Of a stretch of DNA of 64,000 nucleotides, positions 26,701 to 34,188 are shown piece after piece (the first letter of the stretch is position 1; every line of letters begins with the position of its first letter). A program made the translations under genes and the position numbers. The notes under the pieces were generated by a model, which was not told the DNA's origin, did not search any database, and was given only the letters and a program-made list of their open reading frames with translations. Source of the stretch: Magnetococcales bacterium (GTDB lineage: Bacteria; Pseudomonadota; Magnetococcia; Magnetococcales; JADFWU01); contig JADFWU010000008.1 of NCBI GenBank assembly GCA_015234045.1, forward strand, positions 1-64,000, read 5' to 3'.

Positions 26701-29414
26701 GTATCTACATGCGCGGATGAACCATCGGCGTACCAGATATCCTTGGAACCATCTTCGTTGATATACTCACCGGTCTCAAACTCAGAGGGCGGAATTTCAT
26801 TACCAGCGGCATCGGTGTAGGAGACGTTTCCTTCTGCATCCCAATTCATGGATGTGCCGTCAGGAAACCGCTCACCGCCGGAACCGTCAGCATTCCATGT
26901 ACCGGTTGATCCATCGGGATGACTCCAGGAACCATTGCCCTGGCCGTCCCATTCAGCATGTTCGCCATCAGCACCGGTCCAGGATCCTGAACCGTCCATA
27001 TTCCATGTCTCAGTGGAACCGTCAGACCATGTGATGGAACCGTTGCCTTCAGCGTCCCAGGTTTCACTGCTACCATCAGCATTTGTTATGGAACCACTGC
27101 CGTCAGCCTCGTAAGAGCCGTAGCTACCATCTGAGCCATACCACTGACCAGAGCCATCGGAATTCCAATATTCACTGGAACCATCCGCATTGTACTGACC
27201 GCCGGAACCATCGGCATTCCACCAACTGCTGTTGCCATCAGCATCCGACCATCCGCCAGAGCCATCCGCACTGGTCCAGGAGCCGGAACCATCGGCATTC
27301 CACTCTCCATAGGAGCCATCTGAACCACTCCAGGAACCGTTACCTTGGCTGTCCCATTCAGAGGTGCCGTAATCATCACTCCAACTACCGGAACCGTCTA
27401 CATTTTCGGTGTAGCTGTAACCATTGCCGTTGTAGGTATGATTGCCTTCAGCATCCCAAGTTTCACTGCTGCCATCAGTGTATTCAACTTCACTGGAACC
27501 ATCGACATGCCATGTATGTGTTGTGCCATCTGCATCAACATGGGCGGATGAGCCATCAGCAAACCAGATATCCTTGGAACCATCTTCATTAATGAACTCA
27601 CCGGTCTCAAATTCTGAGGGCGGAATTTCGTTACCCGCAGCATCAGTATAGGCTGTATTGCCTTCGGCATCCCAATTCATGGATGTACCGTCAGGAAAGC
27701 TCTCTGAACCGGAACCATCAGCATTCCAAGTACCGGTTGATCCATCGGGATTGCTCCAGGAGCCGTTTCCCTGCCCATCCCAGCTCGCAGAAGAACCATC
27801 GGAACCGGTCCAACTACCAGAACCGTCCACATTCCATGTTTCACTGGAACCATCGGCCCAGGTTATGGACCCATTGCCTTCAGCGTCCCAGGATTCGGTC
27901 ATACCATCCGAACTGGTGAAGGAACCACTGCCATCACTGTTCCAGGTTCCGCTGTTGCCTTGCCCATCATCGTAGGAGCCTGAACCGTCCGCACTCCAGC
28001 TCTCGGTATACCCATCAGAGCCGTAATACTGTCCGTTGCCTTCCGCATCCCACCAGCTGGAACTTCCGTCCGATGAGGTCCAGTTGCCAGAACCGTCAGA
28101 GTTGTTCCAAGAGCTGTTACCATCTGAATCCCATGTACCATAGGAACCATCGGTTCCCGCCCAGGTTCCACCGCCCTGACTATCCCAAGTGCTCGTGCCG
28201 TAGTCATCGGAAAAGGTGCCAGATCCATCCAGGTTTTCGGTATAGGAGTAGTCTTGACCTTCGTATGAATAGTTACCCTCAGAATCCCAGTTTTCGGACG
28301 TTCCATCCGGATAATCAACGCTGCTTGAACCATCGGGATTATAGGTGTGGGTTGTGCCGTCTGCATCGGTATGTGTGCTGGTGCCGTCTTCTGAATAGGT
28401 ATCAACAGAGCCATCATCATTGGTTACTTCGTAGGCTTCTGGATTGTCTGCAACAGTGCCATCAGGATCAGTGACAGTCATGTTGCCGTCAGAATCGTAG
28501 CTCTCTACTGTGCCATCGGGATATGTCGTGGCGCTGGAACCATCTGCGTTAATTTCAGAAGTGGTGCCATCAGTGGCTGTCCAAGTACCGGAGCCATCGG
28601 CATTAAAGGTACCGGATGAACCGTCAGCATTGGAGACTGTTCCGGAACCATCTTCGTTGTATGTTCCGCTGGAACCATCCGCTTCAGTCCAAGTGCCTGA
28701 ACCATCTGCATTGAATGTACCGGAAGAACCATCCGCATTGGTGTAGGAACCGTTTCCTTCTCCATCCCAAGTGGATGTTGAACCGTCCGTACCGTTGAAG
28801 TTACCGGAACCATCTTCGTTCCAGGTCTCGGTGGACCCATCTTCATAGGTGATATTGGTAGACCCATCTTCACCTGTTTCCATGGTCATACCAGTATCAT
28901 CGGCACCGGTATCATCACCCTCAGTGGTGGTCGTATCTGTAGTATCCGTGCCGGTAGTATCCGTGCCGGTAGTATCCGTGCCGGTAGTATCCGTGCCGGT
29001 AGTGTCCGTGCCGGTAGTGTCCGTGCCGGTAGTATCCGTGCCGGTAGTGTCCGTGCCGGTGGTATCCGTGCCGGTGGTATCCGTGCCGGTGGTATCCGTG
29101 CCGGTGGTATCCGTGCCGGTGGTATCCGTGCCGGTGGATGTATCATCCATATCTTCAGGAGGCGGAGGCGCATCAGAACCGGAATCATCCGGCGGTGGTG
29201 GTGCATCACTACCGGTATCACCGCTTGATGAAGGCGTATCCGTAGAAGCATCACCAGTCACATCGGAAGTCCCAACTTGAGAAGCGGCATCAGCCGCCGC
29301 ATCAGCTGCTTCAGCGGCGGCGGCTAATTCACTGCCACCGATCATCGCTGGCGCGATACGATCTTCAAGTTGCTCAACTTTTTTAGAAACGACTTTTTTC
29401 TTTTCCTTGGCCAT
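20784..29414 (-). CDS. giant hyperacidic repeat protein with LEPR-XLL-like N-terminus
   Basis: A 2876-residue protein. The N-terminus is basic (KEKKKVVSKKVEQLEDRIAP); QLEDRIAPAM resembles the LEPR-XLL motif found at the start of other giant repetitive secreted proteins. An Ala-rich and Asp/Pro/Ser-rich stretch and a TGTDT tandem tract follow (to residue about 160). The remainder is built of short 10-11-residue units such as NADGSGSW and DAEGNGSW, grouped into 277-residue super-repeats. Asp, Gly, Ser and Trp dominate, I noticed no Cys, and Lys is rare, so net charge is very negative. Asp-x-Asp-Gly units might bind calcium, but they are not RTX nonapeptides. The ATG at 29414 has a GGAGG site 5 nt upstream and is preferred over the ATG at 29426. 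It is the likely cargo of the TolC/HlyD/M50 locus downstream, perhaps an adhesin or surface-layer polymer. Confidence 0.88.
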   Translation of the reverse strand: MAKEKKKVVSKKVEQLEDRIAPAMIGGSELAAAAEAADAAADAASQVGTSDVTGDASTDTPSSSGDTGSDAPPPPDDSGSDAPPPPEDMDDTSTGTDTTGTDTTGTDTTGTDTTGTDTTGTDTTGTDTTGTDTTGTDTTGTDTTGTDTTGTDTTGTDTTDTTTTEGDDTGADDTGMTMETGEDGSTNITYEDGSTETWNEDGSGNFNGTDGSTSTWDGEGNGSYTNADGSSGTFNADGSGTWTEADGSSGTYNEDGSGTVSNADGSSGTFNADGSGTWTATDGTTSEINADGSSATTYPDGTVESYDSDGNMTVTDPDGTVADNPEAYEVTNDDGSVDTYSEDGTSTHTDADGTTHTYNPDGSSSVDYPDGTSENWDSEGNYSYEGQDYSYTENLDGSGTFSDDYGTSTWDSQGGGTWAGTDGSYGTWDSDGNSSWNNSDGSGNWTSSDGSSSWWDAEGNGQYYGSDGYTESWSADGSGSYDDGQGNSGTWNSDGSGSFTSSDGMTESWDAEGNGSITWADGSSETWNVDGSGSWTGSDGSSASWDGQGNGSWSNPDGSTGTWNADGSGSESFPDGTSMNWDAEGNTAYTDAAGNEIPPSEFETGEFINEDGSKDIWFADGSSAHVDADGTTHTWHVDGSSEVEYTDGSSETWDAEGNHTYNGNGYSYTENVDGSGSWSDDYGTSEWDSQGNGSWSGSDGSYGEWNADGSGSWTSADGSGGWSDADGNSSWWNADGSGGQYNADGSSEYWNSDGSGQWYGSDGSYGSYEADGSGSITNADGSSETWDAEGNGSITWSDGSTETWNMDGSGSWTGADGEHAEWDGQGNGSWSHPDGSTGTWNADGSGGERFPDGTSMNWDAEGNVSYTDAAGNEIPPSEFETGEYINEDGSKDIWYADGSSAHVDTDGTTHSWHPDGSSEVEYSDGTSESWDAEGNHTYNGDNYVYTENVDGSGSWSDDYGTSEWDGQGNGAWFGSDGSYGEWNNDGSGNWANSDGSGGWYDGAGNGEYWNSDGSGGFYSSDGHYESWNSDGSGSWSDPDGSYGNYEADGSGAITHADGTTENWDAEGNGSITWSDGSTETWNVDGSGSWADADGNSSTWDAEGNGTWTGSDGTSGTYNADGSGSYNHADGSTESWNAQGDVTYTDAAGNEIPSSEFSVGEFTNEDGSTDIWFADGSSAHVDPDGTTHSWHPDGSTEVVNPDGTGETWDAEGNHTYNGDGYSYTDNVDGSGSYSDTYGSSEWDSQGNGSWTGADGSYSEWNADGSGSYQYSDGSGGWYDPEGNSSWWQADGSGGMYSADGSSEYWNADGSGSWYSSDGSFGNYEADGSGSITHADGTTETWDVEGNGSITWPDGASETWNVDGSGSWTGAGGEHADWDGQGNGSWTNPDGSSGTWNADGSGSEHFPDGTSMNWDAEGNSSYTDAAGNEIPPSEFETGEFINEDGSKDIWFADGSSAHVDPDGTTHSWHPDGSSEVEYTDGTSETWDADGNHTYNGDGYAYTENVDGSGSYSDAYGSSEWDGQGNGAWYGEDGSYGEWNADGSGNYQNADGSGGWYDADGNSSWWMSDGSGGMYNSDGSSEYWNADGSGEWYDSDGSYGSYDTDGGGTINHADGTSEAWDGEGNGSISWADGSSETWNADGSGSWTAPDGASADWDGQGNGSWTNPDGSSGTWNADGSGSESFPGGETMNWDAEGTMTYTDAAGNDIPPSDFEVGEFVNEDGSKDIWFADGSSAHVDPDGTSHSWHPDGSSAVEYPDGTSETWDADGNHTYNGDGYAYTENVDGSGSYSDSYGSSEWDGQGNGSWNGADGSHSDWHADGSGNWANPDGSGGWYDAEGNSSYWNADGSGGFYGADGYYENWNADGSGDWSDSNGNSGSYDADGGGTFNNADGSSESWDGEGNGSITWADGSSETWNADGSGSWDSGDGSSAQWDADGNGSWNHADGSSGTWNADGSGSESFPNGETMSWDSEGNMSYTDAAGNDIPPSEFETGEFVNEDGSKDIWFADGSSAHVDPDGTTHSWHPDGSSDVTYPDGSSETWDADGNHTYNGDGYSYTENVDGSGSYSDSYGSSDWDGQGNGSWSGSDGSYGEWNADGSGSWLNADGSGGWYDADGNSSWTNADGSGGFYGSDGYSENWNADGSGDWSDPYGNSGSYDTDGGGTFNSADGTMETWDGEGNGSIDYADGSSQTWNADGSGSWNSPDGSSSSWDSEGNGTWTGSDGSSGSYNIDGSGSYTYPDGESMNWDAEGNTTYTDAAGNDIPPSEFETGEYVNEDGSKDIWFADGSSAHVDADGTAHTWHADGSSVVEYTDGTSEVWDAEGNHTYNGDNYSYTENVDGSGSYVDDYGTSEWDAQGNGSWHGTDGSYSMWSDDGSYSYGGADGSGGWSDAEGNSSWWSADGSGGSYMADGSSEYWNADGSGNWSDAEGNSGSWDSDGGGTYNSADGTTETWDAEGNGSIQYADGSSETWNADGSGSWANADGASSTWDAEGNGSWTDADGSSGTWNMDGSGSHSYADGSSMNWDADGNMSYTDAAGNEIPPSEFETGEYVNEDGSQDIWYADGSSAHVDVDGTTNTWHPDGSSEVTYPDGSTESWDAEGNHTYESDGYSYGDSPDGSGWYSDDMGNTSSWDAEGNGSWSGSDGSYGEWNADGSYQYENADGSGGWSDGMGNSEYWNADGSGSWYSEDGSSGSWYADGSANWMNADGSSGYSNMDGSGAINYADGSSEVWDSEGNRTYFDADGNEVVMDDTAGEVTNPDGSTDAYLDDGTVVHTDADGTVHTYGSDGSDSVTYTDGTTESWDADGNYVYTSADGDYTYTSNVDGSGSMSDSYGTSTWNADGSSSWTDDTGTWRWNADGSSSFTDPEGTTTSWDVDGNEVQ
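21774..28421 (-). repeat. eight tandem super-repeats of exactly 831 bp
   Basis: Anchoring on the Asn codon of the NEDGSKDIW-type motif, the units start at 28421, 27590 and so on down to 21773, always 831 bp (277 codons) apart. The motif around GGCGG inside PPSEFETGE gives the same spacing: 21801, 22632, 23463, 24294, 25125, 25956, 26787, 27618. Each unit holds about thirteen 21-residue double motifs. The first unit is the most diverged. A ninth unit of 615 bp (21773-21158) and a partial tenth follow toward the stop. Confidence 0.93.
28941..29135 (-). repeat. 15-bp tandem repeat coding TGTDT
   Basis: About 13 copies of a 15-bp unit (CCGGTGGTATCCGTG on the plus strand), encoding Thr-Gly-Thr-Asp-Thr. 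Some copies vary at one or two bases (GTAGTAT, GTAGTGT). It forms a flexible Thr/Asp stalk between the N-terminal signal-like region and the repeat body. Confidence 0.9.
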
Positions 29415-29938
29415 CGTAGCCTCCATACAAACATCGTGAGATTAATTATTCAGCGCTGTTTTGGATGCCAAACGACCGTTACTGTCCCCAAAGAAGGTCC
29501 ACAGTAGTTCTCCTCAAAGAAAGCAATACAATTTTATAAAAGCCATTTAAACGCATTCCGCATTCTTGAACAGACGGATTTCTGTTTATGACTGGCTTAA
29601 ATTTATCAACAAAACAGGGGAATACAACAGGATCAGGGGGTTTGATCCTTAAAACAGGAGAGAGGGGTTATCCGAACCAGAGAAGCGACATATTCAAGAA
29701 ATCCCTTTGAAACGAAATAACATCAGCCAGACTTCAGGAAAAGCACCGAAGCGGCTAACCAAAACGCCAAACAACGGCGTTGGTCGTTACTATAGCCAGA
29801 CTTATACCCCCCGTTCAAGATAAAAATTACCATACATAAAAAAAATACACGTGCTCTACATATTTTACATAATCTGGACAGCCCAATTCAGGGCGCATCG
29901 CCCACAGCCAACCGGACGCACAAAGAACCAGTCGGATA
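29415..29938. promoter_or_regulatory. leader/intergenic region upstream of the giant gene
   Basis: A 524-nt region without a convincing gene. It holds the ribosome binding site GGAGG just before 29414 and, further upstream, AT-rich stretches where the giant gene's promoter should lie. A small hairpin AACGCC/GGCGTT is at 29769-29787. I could not fix a -35/-10 pair. Confidence 0.4.
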
Positions 29939-31087
29939 TCAGGCTAAGATTGTTTCCACCAACTCAATCCAATACTGACTGCCAATCGGCAGAAGTGCAT
30001 CATTGAAATCAAAGTGAGGATTATGCAGCGGCGCATGCGCTTCACCACTACCAAGAAACATATAATTACCGGGTACTTGCTGCAACATGAATGAAAAATC
30101 CTCAGACGCGATTCCTGGTCGAACCTGCCCATCAACCTTCTGTACTCCAACCACATTAATTGCAGCAGACATGGCCAATTCAGAGGCCTTTTCATCATTA
30201 ATCGTAGCGGGATAGCGCGGCTGATAATTCCATTGAAATGTGCCGCCATGTGCTTGGCAAATGCCCTGAAGGATCTTTGCCATTGCAGAACGAATTTCAC
30301 CACCCACTTCAGGGTTGAAATGACGGGTACAGCCAGCCATTTTCACCATCTCGGGAATCACATTCCACGTGTCACCACCATTGATCTGAGTCACTGAAAC
30401 CACACCAGGATCTGTGGGATTGATACGCCGAGATATGACAGTTTGAAATGCGTTCACCACCTCAGCCGCCATCACCACGGTATCCACACCATTTTGCGGC
30501 ATGGCTGCATGGGTGCCTTTGCCCTGTAGCGTGATATCAAACGTATCAAACGCGGCCATCATCGCCCCTGTGCGTGTGGCAAAGTGACCTTCTTTAATGC
30601 CCGGCTTATTGTGCAAACCAAACACCCTGTCCATGGGAAAGCGCTTGAACAACCCCTCTTCCACCATCACCTTAGCACCGCCGAGATTCTCTTCTGCGGG
30701 TTGGAAAATAAAATAAACCGTACCGTTAAATGTATCCCGTTCAGCCAGTATCCGCGCGGCACCCAACAGCATGGCCATATGTCCATCATGACCACAAGCA
30801 TGCATAAATCCTGTTTTTTCCGAACGATATCCTAGACCAGTCTCTTCACGGATGGGCAATCCGTCCATATCCGCCCTCAAGCCGATAGTACGGCCACTAT
30901 CTCCGCGTTTAAGCACCCCAACTACGCCAGTTGTTGCCAATCCTTGGTGTACCGTCAAACCAAACCCAGACAATAGGTCAGCAACGATCTTTGCGGTCTT
31001 CAACTCTTTGAAACCAGGCTCTGGGCATCGGTGAAATGCGTGCCGCCATGTAACCATCTGCTGATTGACCAGTTCCTGCACTGACAT
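29939..31087 (-). CDS. M20-family amidohydrolase (hippurate hydrolase-like)
   Basis: A 382-residue metal-dependent amidohydrolase of the M20D/HipO-AbgB type. Metal and catalytic motifs are present: GLRADMDGLPI, HACGHDGHMAM (Cys/His), QPAEENLGGA (Glu pair), FGLHN (His) and the C-terminal LHNPHFDFND (His). A lid domain with GKGTHAAMPQNGVD lies in the middle. These enzymes cleave N-acyl amino acids such as hippurate or N-acetylated amino acids in the cytoplasm; the substrate cannot be told from sequence. GGAGAGAG precedes the ATG. Single gene, no sign of an operon partner. Confidence 0.92.
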   Translation of the reverse strand: MSVQELVNQQMVTWRHAFHRCPEPGFKELKTAKIVADLLSGFGLTVHQGLATTGVVGVLKRGDSGRTIGLRADMDGLPIREETGLGYRSEKTGFMHACGHDGHMAMLLGAARILAERDTFNGTVYFIFQPAEENLGGAKVMVEEGLFKRFPMDRVFGLHNKPGIKEGHFATRTGAMMAAFDTFDITLQGKGTHAAMPQNGVDTVVMAAEVVNAFQTVISRRINPTDPGVVSVTQINGGDTWNVIPEMVKMAGCTRHFNPEVGGEIRSAMAKILQGICQAHGGTFQWNYQPRYPATINDEKASELAMSAAINVVGVQKVDGQVRPGIASEDFSFMLQQVPGNYMFLGSGEAHAPLHNPHFDFNDALLPIGSQYWIELVETILA

Positions 31088-31279
31088 ACACTCTCTCCAC
31101 TGAATCCTTGACAGCTTGACACTTCATAATACTTAATATTGCACCCAACCAAGCATAAGGCCGGTACGTTTGGAAAAGTAGTCTTTTGTTTTTCTTGCTT
31201 TTCTAGTACGTTATATCGTTGGTTTACAGGGCCGGATTGGTTCTTCCCAGAAACCTATTTCAGCATGGAATCAGATCAC

Positions 31280-32509
31280 ATGCACGGCATCATTTTGTCA
31301 AAACTGGCCAACTTCGTTCAAACCGAGTTTCCTGAAAGTTATTTCAGCGCACTCTGTGACGAAACCACACTCAGTCGTTATTTAAAACCACTCAACAGGC
31401 AGGTGCCAGAGAAAGAAGTTCAAACAATTTTGTCAACTCTTTCTTATCAAACCGGCCAACCTATTCGTCAAATTCTGGAACATTTTGGCCGCCATATTGC
31501 GCCAGATTTGATTGAAACAAGCATGTATTTTTCACCCATGGAGCACGATTGGCAATTGGGTGATCTGCTCAACCATGCCATTCGAACCATTCATGAACAG
31601 CTAAAAAAACATAATCCAACACTGGCACCACCTGATCTCTCAATTGACATATTGGATGACAGTGATATACGCATTATTTATAAATCAAACAAAAGATTAT
31701 GTGCATTTCTAATAGGCATTGTCAAAGGGACAGCCGCCTATCTGGATACCCGTATTTCCATTATTGAAGATGTCTGCATGCATCGTGGTGATAATCAGTG
31801 CGTCATTGAAGTACGGGTAATCAATCGTCACGATCACCTGGATGAATCATCACGCTGGATGAATCTGATCAGCGATAAAAGTGAAGATCGCAAAACCATC
31901 CGGCTGGTCAATGAGTTTCAAGGTGTGCCCATCAGCTCGGTCAGTCAGGTTATTACTGACCAACAAGAGAGCCTGACGCTGACAGTCACCAAACCACATG
32001 CCGCTTTACTGAAAGAGACCAGCCAGACTTTTATTTCAGTTGAAGGACTGCCTAAAGCTCTTTGCGCCCGCATCAGTCAAGTCAGGGCTGAAGGCAAAGT
32101 CACCCTTCACGATCTATGCGAGTGTGAATATTCGCTCACCAAACGCAATGCGGTACGGATTATTCCACCCAACATGGTCACTGTTGAACTGGATGGCGAA
32201 GGCACCGCTGTTGGCGAATTAACCAATGTTTCAAAAACCGGTCTTGCCGCGCTTTTTAGAGAAAACATCGGTTTTGATCAAGGATTTTCACCACGGCTTA
32301 ATCTGACCTTTGGTCTGACACTGCAACATGGCGCACCACCGGTGAATGTCACAACTGAAGGCCAAGTCATCCATATTCACCAGGACGATCCACAGTTTTT
32401 AGTCAGAATTCAATTTCTGAATATGGAATCAAAAAATCGACAGATAGTGGAGCGCTTTATCCTGCGGCGGCAGCTTGAAGTGATGAATGAACTTAAGAAA
32501 AAGATGTAG
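31280..32509 (+). CDS. H-NOX (heme NO/O2-binding) domain fused to PilZ
   Basis: A 409-residue protein from the canonical H-NOX start MHGII. Residues 1-180 fit the H-NOX fold: EFPESYF helix, the probable proximal heme ligand His105 in IRTIHEQ, the YxSxR position as Y134-x-S136-x-K138 (Arg replaced by Lys), and the CMHRGDNQC end motif. The last about 130 residues form a PilZ domain with a RxxxR-type site (KRNAVR) and NVSKTG for cyclic di-GMP. NO or O2 sensing may thus be coupled directly to c-di-GMP binding. H-NOX is usually stand-alone or fused to chemoreceptors or cyclases. Upstream in-frame starts at 31139 and 31265 exist but would extend the protein past the family start. A related heme-free V4R fold is possible because of the Lys substitution. 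Confidence 0.8.
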   Translation: MHGIILSKLANFVQTEFPESYFSALCDETTLSRYLKPLNRQVPEKEVQTILSTLSYQTGQPIRQILEHFGRHIAPDLIETSMYFSPMEHDWQLGDLLNHAIRTIHEQLKKHNPTLAPPDLSIDILDDSDIRIIYKSNKRLCAFLIGIVKGTAAYLDTRISIIEDVCMHRGDNQCVIEVRVINRHDHLDESSRWMNLISDKSEDRKTIRLVNEFQGVPISSVSQVITDQQESLTLTVTKPHAALLKETSQTFISVEGLPKALCARISQVRAEGKVTLHDLCECEYSLTKRNAVRIIPPNMVTVELDGEGTAVGELTNVSKTGLAALFRENIGFDQGFSPRLNLTFGLTLQHGAPPVNVTTEGQVIHIHQDDPQFLVRIQFLNMESKNRQIVERFILRRQLEVMNELKKKM

Positions 32510-32529
32510 TTGAAAATAGAGACAATAGA

Positions 32530-33498
32530 TCAGTCACACCAAGCGAATGGGATCACCTTTTGAATATGATCCTGTTGCAAAGCACACATAACCAACCGAT
32601 CCACACCCAACGCGACACCGGCACAGCGCGGAAAGCCTGATTGCATGGCACTGAGAAACGCTTCATCCAATGGCAATGGCACTTGACCCATTTTCAGCCG
32701 TTGATGATTGGCCTGTTCCAAGCGCGATCTCTGCTCTGACGAATCAGTCAACTCTTGATAACCGTTGGCCAATTCAATCCCATTCAGATAAAACTCAAAT
32801 CGGCAAGCAACAGCAGGTGGTCCGGGATCAATCTCAGCCATGGCCGCCCTTTCCGCAGGAAAGCCATCCACTGACAACAACCCCGAATAGTTGACCATAT
32901 TCGGCTCAATCACCATCACCATCAGAAAATCCAACAGGCCGAGCCTGTCCAATCCTGAAGGTGGTTGATGTCCACACGCCACGCAAGCACCAAAGATCTC
33001 TGCATCTGAACTACTAAATGGATCAACACCAGCATGGTTCAGAAACAGTTGCTGATAACGCACATGCTGGGCAGGCGGACACCCTGTCATTTGACGTATC
33101 AACAGCTCAGTCTCTTGCCGTAACTGCTGCAAAGACCAAAGCGGGCGATACCACTCCAACATGGTAAATTCAGGATTATGCAAAGCACCACGCTCATCGT
33201 TACGAAATGCATGTCCCATGCTGTAAACAGCAATCTTTTCCGCAGCAACGAAGCGTTTCAGGTAGGTTTCCGGCGAGGTTAACAGATAGGTGCGACGTTG
33301 TTGAGACAAACCGTCATTCAACGCACATGCCAACGGCTCCAGATTAGGTTCCGGTGCAACCGTAGCGGCCATACATGGCACATCAACTTCCAGAACATCC
33401 CGTTCTTGGAAAAACCTACGAATCTGATTTAATATATCCGCCCGCGCCCGCATGGTGTCCAAATTGGCCGTAGGCCGCCATGAGGGCGCGAGAGACAT
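32530..33498 (-). CDS. epmA: EF-P--(R)-beta-lysine ligase EpmA
   Basis: A 322-residue lysyl-tRNA-synthetase-like protein (PoxA/GenX), close to the E. coli length of 325. It has only the class II catalytic core and no anticodon-binding domain. Motif 2-type sequence is seen in MGHAFRNDERGALHNPEFTMLEWYRPL, and motif 3 in GVALGVDRLVM. EpmA attaches (R)-beta-lysine, made by EpmB, to the conserved lysine of elongation factor P. It lies 9 nt after efp on the same strand, so the enzyme and its substrate protein are co-transcribed; epmB is divergent next door. Confidence 0.95.
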   Translation of the reverse strand: MSLAPSWRPTANLDTMRARADILNQIRRFFQERDVLEVDVPCMAATVAPEPNLEPLACALNDGLSQQRRTYLLTSPETYLKRFVAAEKIAVYSMGHAFRNDERGALHNPEFTMLEWYRPLWSLQQLRQETELLIRQMTGCPPAQHVRYQQLFLNHAGVDPFSSSDAEIFGACVACGHQPPSGLDRLGLLDFLMVMVIEPNMVNYSGLLSVDGFPAERAAMAEIDPGPPAVACRFEFYLNGIELANGYQELTDSSEQRSRLEQANHQRLKMGQVPLPLDEAFLSAMQSGFPRCAGVALGVDRLVMCALQQDHIQKVIPFAWCD

Positions 33499-33507
33499 AA
33501 GAGCAAA

Positions 33508-34071
33508 CTACCCTTTGGCCCGCTCGGAGTATGTGCCCGTACGGGTATCCACTTTAATCAACTCACCTTCATTGACAAACAGTGGCACCTTGACAATCGC
33601 GCCTGTTTCCAGTGTTGCGGGCTTGGTTGCGCCCGAGACAGTATCCCCTTTGACACCTGGCTCACAAACGGTAATCTTCAACACGACAAATGGAGGCGGC
33701 ACCACAGAGATGGGCCGATCCTTCCAGAGAGTAACCAAATAGGTTTCCTGCTCTTTGAGCCAGGAGATTGTGGTATCCAACTGCGGCTCTGTAAGGGCTA
33801 CCTGCTCATAGGTGGTAGGGTCCATGAAATGCCAGAACTCACCATCGCTATAGAGATACTGCATATTAATATCCATCACGTCAGCCTTGGCTACACTGTC
33901 GCTGGATTTGAATGTACGATCAATGACCCGTCCATCAACCAAGTTTTTGATCTTGATCTTGGTAAATGCCTGCCCCTTGCCGGGCTTGACAAACTGAGCA
34001 GAAACAATGATCCACGGCGCACCGTCAATCTCAACACGGGTTCCCTGGCGAAGCTGATTATGGGTCAGCAT
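33508..34071 (-). CDS. efp: translation elongation factor P
   Basis: A 187-residue EF-P with KOW-like N-domain and two OB domains. The modified lysine is Lys32 in [11 protein letters not shown] relieves ribosomes stalled at polyproline, and beta-lysylation of this lysine is required in organisms with EpmA/EpmB. Both modification genes flank it. First gene of an efp-epmA unit; the promoter lies in the gap to the divergent epmB. Confidence 0.97.
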   Translation of the reverse strand: MLTHNQLRQGTRVEIDGAPWIIVSAQFVKPGKGQAFTKIKIKNLVDGRVIDRTFKSSDSVAKADVMDINMQYLYSDGEFWHFMDPTTYEQVALTEPQLDTTISWLKEQETYLVTLWKDRPISVVPPPFVVLKITVCEPGVKGDTVSGATKPATLETGAIVKVPLFVNEGELIKVDTRTGTYSERAKG

Positions 34072-34188
34072 AATTTGGCAATTCCCTGATTGTGGTTAGT
34101 GATACCTATTTGCTTTACACAGCCCCGAAGGGCATCGCTAAAACATATAAAATCGTACGCAGATTGCGTGCAATCCTTGGTACAATCC

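Noticed and set aside
28941..29135. CRISPR-like array
   Set aside because: The 15-bp units are contiguous, without unique spacers, and code for TGTDT in frame. The 16-nt units at 20276-20374 likewise have no spacers.
21084..29280. Many long ORFs antisense to or out of frame with the giant gene, rich in His/Arg or Met/Pro
   Set aside because: They mirror the biased repeat composition of the giant gene, lack ribosome binding sites, and share its periodicity. They are shadows.
20784..29414. RTX toxin with type I secretion
   Set aside because: The repeats are DGSGSW/DAEGNG types without the GGxGxDxxx nonapeptide, there is no C-terminal RTX block, and no ABC exporter is nearby.
29479..29502. Seven-codon leader peptide (VDLLWGQ) with a GAGGAG site upstream of the giant gene
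   Set aside because: Too short to support without conservation or expression data, and it starts with GTG.
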